Below the pieces are notes generated by a model. The model was not told the DNA's origin. It searched no databases and saw nothing but the letters and a program-made list of their open reading frames with translations. Below, piece by piece: positions 1 through 11,224 of a stretch of DNA of 41,996 nt. The stretch lies in contig NW_019091696.1 of NCBI RefSeq assembly GCF_001949145.1, positions 122,255 through 164,250 on the forward strand, written 5' to 3'. A program made the position numbers and the translations under genes. This stretch comes from Acanthaster planci (lineage: Eukaryota > Echinodermata > Asteroidea > Valvatida > Acanthasteridae). Each line of letters starts with the position of its first letter. Within the stretch, counting starts at the first letter, position 1.

Positions 1-77
1 GTCCGAGTTCGAAGACCCTGGCCACGCATATAAACCATCCGTCTCCGATCCCGGAGTCACCGGCAGGAAGTGGTTAA
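1..77 (-). mobile_element. End fragment of TTAA MITE family A
   Basis: Read on the minus strand, 77 to 1 begins TTAACCACTTCCTGCCGG and continues with GTTTATATGCGTG and a GTCT motif. This parallels the left end of the complete copy at 619-1173, which starts TTAACCACTCCCTGCCGG and also contains TTTATATGCGTGTCTGGGG. The window edge cuts the element. The shared TTAA and the TIR starting CCACT are consistent with a piggyBac-type, non-autonomous element. Confidence 0.75.
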
Positions 78-618
78 TTTCTTAATTTGCTAGATATTGA
101 ATGGACACAGAGCTTTTCTATTCTTTGCCAACATGTATCATTTTGTGTTTATACATCAAATTAACATTTTTATACATCAAAATTAACCTATAAAAGGCCA
201 CAGGATCCTCCATTGTCAGCGCCATGGTCATCAGAGGCTGCTCCTAATTTGTCTTCCTGTTCTTTAGTGATACTGGTGGGTGTGTAGCAAATGCATTTTT
301 CATGCTGTGAATAAATTGAGGCAGATTGTGAAGAATTTTTCTAAGTTCCCAACAACCAAAATGTATTCAATAGCACTCAAAAAGGGAGAGCAATTTTAAA
401 AACCCATAAATATGTTGTTTTGATGTAAGGTTCTGCAGGATATGCAATACATTTTACACGTGGTACATCTGAATCATGAACATCACCCCCCCTGTGTCAT
501 ATAGTGGCGACCTCCTCTCCCCCCTTGTTTAATTTCCATGGATGGGCAGTTATCCTCCTCACAATAGCCCATCTCCTACCCACTCCCAGTTCCCAGCACA
601 AATTTAGGCCACTGGTGC
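78..618. other. Intergenic or intronic DNA between two family A MITE pieces
   Basis: This is AT-rich sequence with no coding signal or repeat structure that I recognise. A 76-codon frame starting at 504 runs into the MITE and shows no protein family features. Confidence 0.5.
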
Positions 619-1173
619 TTAACCACTCCCTGCCGGGGATTCCGGATCTGGACACGCATGCTTTATATGCGTGTCTGGGGTCTCTGAACTTGGAAAAAGG
701 GAACAGGGCCTTATTACAAAAGACCGTACTCTGAACAAAAGACCCGCCTGCTGGGAATTAGCGACATTTTTTCACTCTCAAAAGTGGAGATAATCCAGCC
801 GTGTTTTGAAACAGTATAACACAGTTTGGGGCATTTAGAGTGAGCGGTACAAAAGCGCCCCACCACCGCAGCGATGAGCCACACAGCATCGCCGCATGCT
901 AATCTGGCCCCTATTGAAAAGAGGTCAGCAGTACACTGAGCCAGGTTCGTGACACCGCACAATCTGGGCCCTTTTTACAAGGCTGCTGGCCTGGCTGAAA
1001 TACTCAGGCGTCAATGGATTTTGTCTGTCAGGCTAGAGTGGTCACCAGACAACTTTGAGTGTCCAGTATATGAAGATAGGAATTTTTAAAGAATTTTGAA
1101 AACAGAAAAAAATGATAAATATCCCCGCCCAGCATCATCAACATTGATAACTGCCCCGGCAAGAAGTGGTTAA
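619..1173 (+). mobile_element. Complete MITE of family A, TTAA-flanked, 555 bp
   Basis: TTAA occurs at both ends (619-622, 1170-1173). The left end TTAACCACTCCCTGCCGGGG and the right end, read inwards as TTAACCACTTCTTGCCGGGG, form TIRs of about 20 bp. Duplicated TTAA target sites with TIRs beginning CC are the hallmark of piggyBac-type transposition. There is no transposase; an 82-codon minus-strand frame inside is probably chance. Relatives are the fragments at 1-77 and 37252-37369. Confidence 0.8.
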
Positions 1174-3689
1174 GGCAGTACATTAATGCTGATCCCTATA
1201 GTATGGAAAAAATCCTGCTGTAGATTTTAGATTGTTGGGTGTTCTTGAGGAATTTTATCAGCAAGACACCCCTCCCCTCCCCAGAGAAAAATGATACTGT
1301 GACCCTTCTGGTATAGTGAATGCCACAAGACTTTGCTGAATTCCAACGAGACATACTGTATCCTGAATATAGACCCTCATCTAGAGCCTCCATGTGCTGT
1401 ATTCATAAGCCCTGTGTTTCAGATGCAGTAGCAAGGATTAGCCCAGGTGGGAGCAGAACCTTTTTGCCAAACTTTGTGTTATTTTTCATGATCCTTTTAT
1501 GCCTAGTTATATACTCAAGCTTCTGCACCCCTCGCTCACATATTTAAGTGTTAATTTTAATTTTGTGGTGACTGGAATATATTTCACCGACTGGTTTTAG
1601 TTTTCATGATTCACGATAACTAATAACTTCACATAGTTCTGATTTGAATGTGCTCAAGGAGCTCATGGTTCTCGTTTGTTGGGGCAAATCATTTCATTTA
1701 TATGTACCACTTACTGCAAAACTTATGGTATAGCATTCTTTTTTAAGTGAAGGGAACTTTCCGTGCCATGTTGATTGCCATGTCTAACAAGTCTAAGTAT
1801 TGAAAGTGGTGTAAAAGTTCTGTAATGTAAAATAGTGGAGGGCTGATGTACTTCTGTGGACATGCAATATTAATTTGGGCAAATGGTTGGACTGTCTTTT
1901 GGGATGTAATACAAAAAATTTTATTGCCATTTTTTCTGAGCACTTTTTGGCACCTTTAGCAGCCTCTCTCCAGTGTTACAACACCTCCTTCAGAGTATCT
2001 GTGAATAACTCTGTTTCTTTTCTGTCTTCCCCCTTTAGTCTCTTAGCTACTGTACATGCCTGTATGAATAGGGCAGAGCCGTGGTTGATTGGTCAAACAA
2101 TAAAGACACCTTGCACACGCATACTTTTGGGAGCATCTTTTCCATACCCACATTCAAACACACACACTTAGATAGTTTTCTGTACCCCCACTCTAGTAAG
2201 GAACATGATTGTACATGCACGAGTTTTGGTTTGAATGAGAGTGGTAGTGCAGTGAAGTTTGAAGAACATGAGCCAATGAGGTGTAAATTAGTGGAAGGTT
2301 GATCAGTTTGAAAATAGAGTTGGGGCAGTTGTCTCCCATGTATTTTGAGTGAGTGGTTTTGCCGTTAATGACCTCTGCTGCAGCTAGTTTGTTTGACCTT
2401 TGGGCAAGTTATAGGGCCAAAGAGAGATCTTCTGAGTCCACCTGACTTGGAAGAATTTCAGCTAATTTATTGGATTGTGTTTTGAGCAGATTTTGACTCA
2501 ATTTTGTATCTCTACTGGGCACGTTTGAGGAAGACAAGTCAACAACATCGACCAGCAACCGTAAGTTAAAGAAGTTAATATTTTCTATTGAATAACAGAA
2601 ATATTGCTTTCCTTACCAAATTTATTGCTGTGAGATGCACGGGAAATAAGGATGGAATCAGGAGTTTGAATTAATTGGAGTAACAAACTGGTGAACATTT
2701 TGAATAATTGGGCTGGATAAAAGTGGTGGCTGTATCCAGATTATGATCTAAAATTGTGTCAATTGATTTAGAGAGTTCCAAGATGGAAGGTCTAGCAATG
2801 CTACAATAAGTGCTATATTGAAGGCTGTATGGAAACAACATTAATGTTTCACTTTTGGTGATATAAAGTCTGAAAGTTGAGCTAATTTACATGTTTAATT
2901 AATAGAGCGTAGTATTTTGAGAATTTACTGAACATTGTGAATTCACAGATGGCCCTTGATAATTTTTGATGTACTCTGGTCATGATGGTCTAGCTGGAAT
3001 CTTGATGGCTAGCATGGCTTGAATCTTGATGGCTGGCATGGCTTGATGCTCTGTTCCAAGCCTTGACAGAAGAGGAACGCGTGAAGACGTAACGGGTGTA
3101 GACGTGTGGACGTGGAGGGGGGCCATTTGAAGCTGAGTCAAGTAGAGATTGAGTGATCGACCCACAGAATTTACACAGCCCCATTTATAAAAGGCATCAA
3201 GTCAGTTAAATTTATTATTATATGAAGCCTTCCTTAGAGTATTGTTTAAGTTATAATTCATGTGGAATGACTATTATCATTGTGGATAAATAAGGGTGCA
3301 CTTGGAATTGAATGTAAATTTGAATAAAAGTTATTGCATGGAATTGAATTGATTAAAACTTGTTGACAGAAACCGAATTTGATTCTTGGTATTAAAGTGG
3401 GGTACACGATTTTACTGGAGAGTTACATGCAAACTGTAATTAATGGAAGGTGTATCTTCATTTTTTTGATTTTACCATTTGACCCTTGGCTAGGGCCAGA
3501 TACATATAATGAAGTTATTTTACCTGTGACTTGTCCTTTGTAATTTATCATTGTGAAGTGTCTAGTTGTAGTATAATAAACTAATAAAATTGCAGAAGAA
3601 TTTGTGGATTTAATTTTATTTGCCTTCATTATTGACCACTAATAGAGATAGGTGACTAGTTCTGATATCCACCAACCTTTCTTTTTCTC
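1174..3689. other. Non-coding stretch, no gene recognised
   Basis: Only short frames (under 100 codons) are present, without domains. The one local structure is a 24-bp tandem duplication at 3001-3047. Unrecognised MSH3 5' exons cannot be excluded, but none of the expected motifs was found. Confidence 0.5.
3001..3047. repeat. 24-bp unit duplicated in tandem
   Basis: The unit CTTGATGGCTAGCATGGCTT plus GAAT is followed directly by a copy differing at few positions. It is a local replication-slippage duplication with no evident function. Confidence 0.8.
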
Positions 3690-3699
3690 TGGTTCGGTT

Positions 3700-4120
3700 C
3701 TCCATAGAGCACTGTTGTAGGAAGGCAATTATCTGGAATCCTCTGCATGTGCCCTCCCATTATAGTTGAAGGGCTGCAATGAGGGCTTCTACGCTGTCAG
3801 AACCACCCCATTTCATGACCTGATCTTGCCATTGAATGTGCTGGAGTTGCCACAAATAGGGAGTCTGCTTCCTGGTGTGGATCTTTATATGCTTTCGGTA
3901 GAGAGTCATGCATTTAGTTGAGCACAGAAGGCATAGTACAAGAGCAGAATTGTATGTGATCTTTGTGGGCAGTGAAATGTCATGGTGGGATCAGAGATGT
4001 CTGTGTAAAGCACCAAATGCTTTAGTTGCTGCTTGGATCCTGTGGTCAACCTCCAAATCTGAAGAGTTAGTGCTTGTCTCTGTACTGCCAAAATAGGTGA
4101 AGGGCTGTGTATTCTTCAGG
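3700..4120 (-). pseudogene. LINE ORF2 C-terminal region (broken)
   Basis: Minus-strand translation shows FTYFGSTETS, then RIQAATKAFGALHRHL, a stop, HDISLPTKI, MTLYRKHIK and EALIAALQL.W.G. This follows the characteristic post-reverse-transcriptase order F.YLGS..., RI..A..AFG.L, LP.K, LYRRHIK, and IE..L...LRW.GH. Several stops interrupt it. Confidence 0.8.
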
Positions 4121-4133
4121 GCCAATCCATTGA

Positions 4134-4745
4134 TCAGTATGCTTGTCTAGGCATTCTTGGCATTCCTCTGATGGATAGGAGGCTAGTAGAGGCCATGCAT
4201 GTACTGTAATTCCTGTAAGCCATTTCCTGAAGCTCTTCAGCCTTCCTGCTCCACGAGGTGTCCTTCATACTCTTGGTCTTTCTCTGGATAGTGACCTCTA
4301 TTTTCTGAAAGCTGCTTAACTCACAGAGTTCTCTTGTAGGTGAACATTGTAGAGCTTTCATTTTTCCAGCAGCAGCTTTAATATCTTCATTGTGGTCTTG
4401 GAACCCGATCAGATGATTTTCTCTTTGGATGGCCAAGCACTTCTGCGGTGCTGTGGACGGTTTCTTTCAGTTGTTTCCAATTCTTTTACGTTTTCTGTGT
4501 CTGCCACCGACTGGTTTTTACCTTGGAAGACAAATGTCATTGCTGTGGCCAGCCTTCTTTTAGTACCTGGCATTGACAAGTTTGAAGGTATTCATTTTCT
4601 TGGGTGCTGTGCTGGGTGTCTTGCATGCTTTTATCTTCATCCTCAATCTCAGCTGTGTCCAGACCAGATAGTAATCAGTTGAGCATTCAGTTCCAAGCAG
4701 TGCTTTTGTTGAGTGTACTTTGGGCAAATTCTTCTTTGGAGCCAC
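4134..4745 (-). pseudogene. LINE post-endonuclease linker (broken)
   Basis: Minus-strand frames contain TECSTDYYLVWTQLRLRMKI, matching the end of the endonuclease region (S.DH.LV...LRL) with the usual histidine changed to tyrosine. Further on come KNLIGFQDHNEDI-like and KMKALQCSPTRE segments and MKDTSWSRKAEELQEMAYRN. These match the basic linker that precedes reverse transcriptase in this LINE type. Reading then breaks off before any reverse transcriptase motif. Confidence 0.75.
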
Positions 4746-4874
4746 AACACAGTCCAGTAGATAGAACTGTTTGGACCTTGGGTGCCTCCAAGTGTATTAG
4801 TTCTTTGTCAGTGAAAGTATGTTTTTGTGATGATCAGGTCACATTGAGCACAAAAATCCAGAGGGAGGTCACTG

Positions 4875-5370
4875 TTAGTTTTTCTTTCCCTTACCAAATT
4901 GTCCAATAATGCCTTCGTATGTACATTTAACGTGGTCCTTGCTGACCCTTGCATTAACGTATCCCAGAATGAGGAGTTTATCTACATTAGGCACACTGTC
5001 CACCACTTTTGCCAGATCCTGGTAGAAAGATTCTTTTTTTTTCCTCTGGATACATGATCGTTGACACATACACTGATGAATGTCAAGAGTCATTTCTAAT
5101 TTCCTTCAGGCACATGAAGAGTCATAAGCCCCTCTGAGATACATGTACCTGTTGGTAATGTAGGCAGCTTGGAAGCAATTCTAGCAATTACAAAGGCCAC
5201 TCCAGCATCTCTTCTACTGTAGGTTTGGCCAATCCAAAAGAAGGTATTGCTTTTTGTGAGCTGTCCCTGGCATTCAATCCTTGTCTCCTGAAGGACAGTG
5301 ATATCGAAGTTATATCACTCCAGCTCCTTAGCAATCAGAGTAGTCCTCTCAAATCTAGTATCAATGTCTT
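4875..5370 (-). pseudogene. LINE endonuclease domain (broken)
   Basis: Minus-strand translation gives TTLIAKELE, a stop, then YNFDITVLQETRIECQGQL. QETR (5279-5290) is the conserved glutamate motif of the exonuclease-endonuclease-phosphatase fold. RRDAGVAFVIA follows. After a frameshift comes FYQDLAKVVDSVPNVDKLLI, then LGYVNARVSKDH...IIGQFGKGK. The family normally has LGDFNA here; the catalytic aspartate is replaced by tyrosine in this copy. The domain nicked target DNA for target-primed reverse transcription when intact. It is clearly inactive. Confidence 0.85.
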
Positions 5371-5400
5371 AAACAGGGTTTTATAGTTTTGTTTTCTGAC

Positions 5401-6695
5401 ATTTGTTACCACTGTAGCCAGTTATCCAGCTAGGTATGTCTGAGCAAACTTTCTTGACCCAACCTTTACTTGGGGTTTCCCCTTCCAGTTCAAGCAGTGC
5501 TGCCCCTAAAAAGGGTTTGCCTGGACACTCACACAGCTGCCTCAGTTTCATTGTTGCTCAGTGGTTTGACAAAGCAGAGACTATCAAGTGCAAGTCGCCT
5601 ATCTGCAGAGTTCCATCTAGCAGCTCCCAGCTTCTTAGGCCTGCTGCAGTCAGATTCACACCTTCACTATAGGACGTCTTTCTCATTTCAAGCCTTGGTA
5701 TTGAAGACATAATGCAGAATGAAAGATGCAAGACACAAGGTGCCAAATGCGAGATTCGAAAAAAAAGGAACATTGACACAGCTTCAAGTCTTTTGTGTTT
5801 TTCAATGTATTCTGTTTTCATTAAAAAAGCTAGTTATCAGATTTGGTAACATCATCCCCATAAACTTGTGTACATCTAGGTCTGTGGTTTATCAAAGTAT
5901 ACCAGGGAAGATATGGGACGGAGGGGTAGCCCCCCTTACCTGTCTAATCCCTATATACACTGTAAACTATTGTTACCTAACACATCCCCCCTAGAAGTCT
6001 GTAAAGAATTCCTGAGATTCCGATCAAACAATGACCAACACAAAGATGGGGGGGGGTTTCTTGAATCAAAAGTGACAAATTTGTAGACGTGCATGTGAAG
6101 TGCATGTACTTGCATGTGCTTACTGTGGCTTATACACATCTAGGTTTCAGTTAAAAGATGATATCATTCTTATCTTTGTATAGCAGCAGAGAATGTGCGA
6201 GACGACTGAATTGGTACCCGTATATATTAGCATTAATCTTTGCTTAATTCGCCATATAAATGTACATGTTTAAGGCAGTGGGGACTGGCACAAGTTTATG
6301 TTGTGTTTGAAACATGCCATGCTGCACGCGGTGTAGTCAGTCTGGACATGCTGGAGGTCTGGTTCCGTGAGTGAACAGTGCTGTGTGTGACTATTCCTTT
6401 TGTGCACACTACTGCTGTCAAGCAATTCAGGCAGTTACAAGTAACTGTAAGGTATCAGCAGTAGTGGACTTATTGTGTACTGTTCTTAGTATCAGTCAGA
6501 AAGGCCTGTGGGTAGAACAGTATTGTGTGAGTAGAGTTGTGGGCAGAGTTGTCAAGGGTTGTCCGAAGGTCACTGTCTAGGAAGGTGGTGAACAACTGGA
6601 CAGCCAGAGTGTCGACAGATGCCCTGAGTTACCCATTAGTTTGGTTTAGTTAATTAACACCAACAATCCGCTGATATCTTGGGTGCAGTCACCGG
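5401..6695. other. Non-coding stretch, no gene recognised
   Basis: Short frames only. The first few hundred bases may be the degenerate 5' part of the antisense LINE, but I see no diagnostic motif. A run of nine or ten G lies near 6048-6057. Confidence 0.45.
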
Positions 6696-6696
6696 A

Positions 6697-6760
6697 GTGA
6701 GGAGTGCGGATTGTGAATACAGGCAATGGGTTGTGGAGTGCGGATTATTGGTGGCACTTT
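6697..6760. repeat. Degenerate direct repeats of GTGGAGTGCGGATT type beside the 5.8-kb element
   Basis: GAGGAGTGCGGATTGTGAAT and TTGTGGAGTGCGGATTATTG follow one another within 64 bp. A third relative, TTGTGGAGTACGGGTTATTT, begins at 12536, the first base after the element. The element is therefore bracketed by related copies of a sequence of about 30 bp. Confidence 0.7.
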
Positions 6761-6839
6761 CCCAGCGGGCACAAATGGTTGAATTAACGTTTACCCAACG
6801 TTTATCTCGAACATTTAACTAATGTGGAATTATGATTGA

Positions 6840-7480
6840 ATTTGAAAGTTTTTAATGTTGAATGCTAGCTCTGAAATTAACGGTGGAAGCATAACATCTA
6901 CTCAACATAATATATCGACGTTGATGCCATGTTGAAAATTGTGCATTTAATGAATATTGAATATTAGTTGTATATGAAAGTTTTTAAATGTTGAATGCTA
7001 GCTCAGAAATCAACGGTGGAAGCATTGCATCTACTGAACGTAATATATTGATGCCATGTCTAAAAGTTTGCATGGAATGAACGTTGAACATTGGTTGTAT
7101 TTTAAAGTTTTTATGACGTTGAATACAAAGCGTTGGTACTAGGGTTATGAGACAACTTATATGATACAACTTATAATAAACGTACCCAAATCGACATTGA
7201 TGTAACGTTGAAGTTCATTGGCTGAAAAACGTTGAATAGTAATTGTTTTTGAAAGTTTTCTTATGTGGAGTGCTATTTGATGAATCAACCCTGAAATCAA
7301 AATGCATATTATAACAATATATATAGACATTGATACCATTTTGAAAAGTTACATAATTTGAACAACTATTGAATAATGGTTGCATTGGAAACTTTTTCTG
7401 TCTTGGAATTCCTAAGATTGAATGAGCATTTAAAGCACAGTATCCAGCCAGCGTTATTGCCATGTTGTCAAATGTACGTT
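6840..7480. repeat. Left subterminal tandem array, unit about 135 bp, about five degenerate copies
   Basis: The marker word GAAAGTTTTT (or a near variant) recurs near 6843, 6976, 7103, 7251 and 7388. After it come GTTGAATGCTAGCTC, TCAACGGTGGAAGCAT and ACATCTACT.AAC.TAATAT in the first two copies. Later copies are progressively more diverged. Confidence 0.8.
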
Positions 7481-10400
7481 GCAGTATTAAATATAACTGA
7501 ATACGAGTTTATGATTTTGAATCCTTAATAAGAGAATATGACACGTGATGACAGGCATAATACAAGTATAAAATCAACACACATAGATCTACATTGACGT
7601 TCATTCTGTGTTGGCAAAAATAAACCAAGTACGTGTACATAATTCAACGTTCATTCTATCTGATCTCGAAAGTTCTACAAGCACAAAATTTAACGGTACC
7701 GAGGGTGACGTTCAATTTTCTTTGCTGTAGTGTTTATGTTTAGCTCTGTGGTTACATCCAACAAAAGTGCAAGTACATGTGTATTCTTACCCTAAAACGC
7801 AATCTTCACATAAACAATGATTTCAGAGAAAGGATGAAAGGAATGCAGCCCTGCTCAAAAGTGATTTATGCATATACAGTATATATGTATGCATGCAATC
7901 TTACAGAAATAAGTCTCTTTTTACTCTTTGGGTAGATGCTCAGCATGAAGTCCAGAATGCACACTTGAGGAATGCAGTAAATGGAGCCAAAATTCCTCCC
8001 AAATGATTCTGGGATTCCCGTAGTGGGATAATACAGTTTAACAAAGTGATTTGAATTCAGCATCATTTTGGTATGTCAAGTTCATGTACTGGACTTCTTG
8101 TATGTTCATATCAAATTTGCTGATTTATAAATTTAATAGTGGGAAAGGTTTGTACACCATGTTTTATGACCTCAACCTTCCTTTCAAATAATTATACATA
8201 TCATACATGTACATGTATGGCCAAACAACTTTGTCGTGAACACTAACTTATAACTTGAACATTTTGTGAGGATTGTTGTTATTTGTTGGAGTTTTTTGAG
8301 GAAACGCTGAATTAAAGTTATTTCTATATGCCAATTTCAAAAGAAAACCCTTAACTCATAAATGACAGGTTTTTTTGTACAAATTTTCAAAAAGACACTG
8401 CAAAATTACCATCCACTACAACTACATGTATACAACATACATAAAAAAAGGACGCATGTATAGAAAAAAATAGACGATCAGAAAAATTTCAGCAACTACT
8501 CTCCTTGAAAAGTCTGTCGGCATAAACTTGTCAGCAAAGGTTTTGTGCATAAGGAATGTTCATGCCGTGGTGACCAGAGGCTAGCTACTTTCATAAATCA
8601 TCCTATTCATGTTGGGTGCAAGAAAACTGTAAGGTGATTTATGAAAACAAACCTATGGCTACATGCGCATGTGTGAATTCCATTAATGTACATATGCATC
8701 AATTATATTAAAGCTAAAATCTTCATCTACCAGTGTCACTTAACAAATTTTCTAGAAACAACATGTCAATATGTGGACACTTTTGGAGTATCCTTTTCCT
8801 GATATACATCATGCATGTAGAATTCACACAAAATGACTAGATTTAGTGTGGTCCTCTTTTTTGAAAAATGGACATCTCTGTGATGGTCTTGAACTAGATC
8901 AATGTGTAGCAGTCCCATCAAAAAATTTGCTTGTGCCAGTCAGCTGCCGCTTGTAGCTAGTGTTAGTGTACTTCTGCAGAATTTGTAAAATTAAATACAT
9001 GCAAATCAAGTACAAAATCTTTGACCAATGAAGTTTTCTTATAAATCCTTATTTAATTAAAGCCTTAGGTTTAACCACTGCTTAAGTTCTACCCGGTACA
9101 TGTACATGTACTATATTTATACATGTAAATATCGAGAACAATATATATTTTTCATTTCCATGTATGTTTATTAGATAATCTTGAGGTGGTATGTGTCTTC
9201 AATCTTGGCTGGTAACAATCCACACGGCCTTTCCCTGAGGACTTAAAAATTCTGCATCATGTTCCAAAATATTATGCAAATGTACATTAATCTCTCACTT
9301 GCAATTTTGTAATGATTTCTGCTTGGGCAGTGTCCGTGCACAAAAATCCCCCTTTCTTGAAATAATGTAGGAAAGTCCTGGAAAGGAACAAAGCAAAGAG
9401 TCTTCTTATACATTCATTCTGAATTAAATCGAAAAACTGTTCACTTGAAGATTACATGAACGGAAATGTGAAACACACGCATATGCCGTAGCAGTTGTTA
9501 CAAAGTTCTGGGACAAACAACCTAGACTTCACTTCCAACGCACAGCAACAAACTTTCTTCTGGAATTATTTCAAACTCAAAGTAGTTAACACCCTTAGCA
9601 TTTCAAACTTTGAAATCAGTCGGCAACTTGAATTAATTGTGGATCTGTGTCAAAACATGAAATTCAAAACAGTCAGAGTTAGAATATGCTTTCCTTTGCA
9701 CAAGGTTATCAGCGCTCTAAACGCAATGTCACAGCATGGTCATCTGAAGCCTTAATTGAAGCCTCACAGCACACGTTTCTACATGTAGGTCTACAATACT
9801 GTACATGCATGCATGTAGTAGCATATAGGCAAGTGAGCTCATTAAATATGCAGCAACCACGAGGCACAAACATAAGCATGCGATCTGCTTGACTGAAGCA
9901 ACCAATGTACATGTACACTGTACTAGTACATGTAGGGTCATAATCTAGCGTCAACAAGGATGAATGAGCATCAACAAATTATCAAAGCATATGTCAGGAA
10001 ATAGGATCCTAAGTATCAGTTCCGGCATGGTTTAGGGTATCACATAATCTAAAACATGCAGGCCTTGAGAGACAAATTAAAGTGCGGCCTGCCTGATACT
10101 ATACGGCTTTCTCCATGGCAGAACCTTGCAATTTGGGGTCCTGACGTCCTCCCCATTCCCATGGGTAAGGCTAAGTGCATGTGCTGGCGCCATCATGGCA
10201 TGATGGGCCACACGCAGTGCTGTGGGTGGCTCTCTTTTGAAATCTGCCACTTTTCTGTGACATAAAAGAGACAGATTTCATAAAAGAGCCATCCACAGCC
10301 GTACATGTGGGGTTACTACATGGTATGACCTTAGAGCATGGACACAGATGGCCTGACTGATGTGAAAATGTGGCATGCTCTTGTTTAACAAATCTCATTC

Positions 10401-11220
10401 TCTGCAACCATCCTGCAATTAGATTTCAGGAAATGCTGGGTTTCAAATTAAACACAAATTGGGTTTTCAAAAACACATCCAGTAAAAATGCATAAGAGGA
10501 GATCGTATAACAAGTAAGGAAACAAAAAATTGAAAACTCACTCTGCGAGTCTCTACATCATCAGGCTCAGCTCATGCATGTCATGGGCAGGAATGGCGGT
10601 GTACGTGCGCATGATTGACATGGCAGATGGGCAGACTAACTTGGAAAATTGACATCGTTTTCATGTCCAAAATCAAACTCATGTCAGCACCCCGTGAAAT
10701 TACGGGCACCACAGAGGCACTTCTTTCACTGGTGTTGTGAACATCAATGCAAAGATATGATCGACATCAGTAGAATCATTCCGGAACCGAGATTGTTTCC
10801 TAGTTCACGATGTAAAGATTTGAATGTCTAAGGCAGCAACCGTTAAAATCTGAGCTTCCGGCCCGTCGGCCGGCAGCATATGCACATACAGTGGATAAAT
10901 GGTACATAGTCTTATACCATTACTACAACGCGGTCTGCCTGAATAGGGACCAATTAGATGGTATGGTGTGTAGGTGCAGTTAAGTAACATGATGAGATCA
11001 CATTATATTGTACAAATATACTGTACATTATTATGTTAAAAACATGTAATACATTAACAAAAAAATGGCATGCCTCTGACAATTTCTTTTGAACAGAATG
11101 TATACACTTGAAATATGACCCAGATTCAGTTTTATTTATTTCATTTAACTCCATAAATTGTGGTCAATTAAGGGTCAAATTAAAGAAATTTAAAATTGCC
11201 TGTTTGTGGGGAAAAAGATG
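7481..11220. other. Interior of the 5.8-kb element, no gene recognised
   Basis: AT-rich, with frames of at most 86 codons and no domain motifs. It contains a strong inverted repeat (10208-10310) and many TACATGTACATGTA-like palindromes, for example near 8200, 9100 and 9905. Confidence 0.5.
10208..10310. repeat. Long imperfect inverted repeat (hairpin)
   Basis: GCTGTGGGTGGCTCTCTTTT plus GAAATCTG (10219-10246) is mirrored by 10272-10299. Read inversely, 25 of 28 positions match, and weaker pairing extends about 11 bp outward. The loop is about 25 nt. Transcribed, it would fold into a long stem-loop. Confidence 0.85.
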
Positions 11221-11224
11221 CCTC

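Larger units (their letters stand above)
3690..5400 (-). mobile_element. Decayed non-LTR retrotransposon (LINE), antisense, RT core deleted
   Basis: The minus strand, read from 5400 down to 3690, encodes broken pieces of a LINE ORF2 in the usual order: an apurinic-endonuclease-like domain, a basic linker, then the C-terminal region after the reverse transcriptase. Stops and frameshifts interrupt all parts. The reverse transcriptase catalytic core, normally several hundred residues between linker and C-terminus, is absent, with the junction near 4100-4150. Exact ends are uncertain because no poly-A tail or target duplication was identified. The family resembles the LINEs of many marine invertebrates whose ORF contains ALIAKELERY and ILGD.NAR; I cannot assign RTE, CR1 or another clade with certainty. 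Confidence 0.85.

Noticed and set aside
1-30. TTCGAA-containing start resembling a tRNA T-loop
   Set aside because: No cloverleaf can be formed; the sequence matches the end of MITE family A.
2395-2565. Possible upstream exon ending at CGTAAGT near 2562
   Set aside because: One frame reads RDLLSPPDLEEFQLIYWIVF, but it has no flanking acceptor with a consistent phase and no similarity to MSH3 upstream segments.
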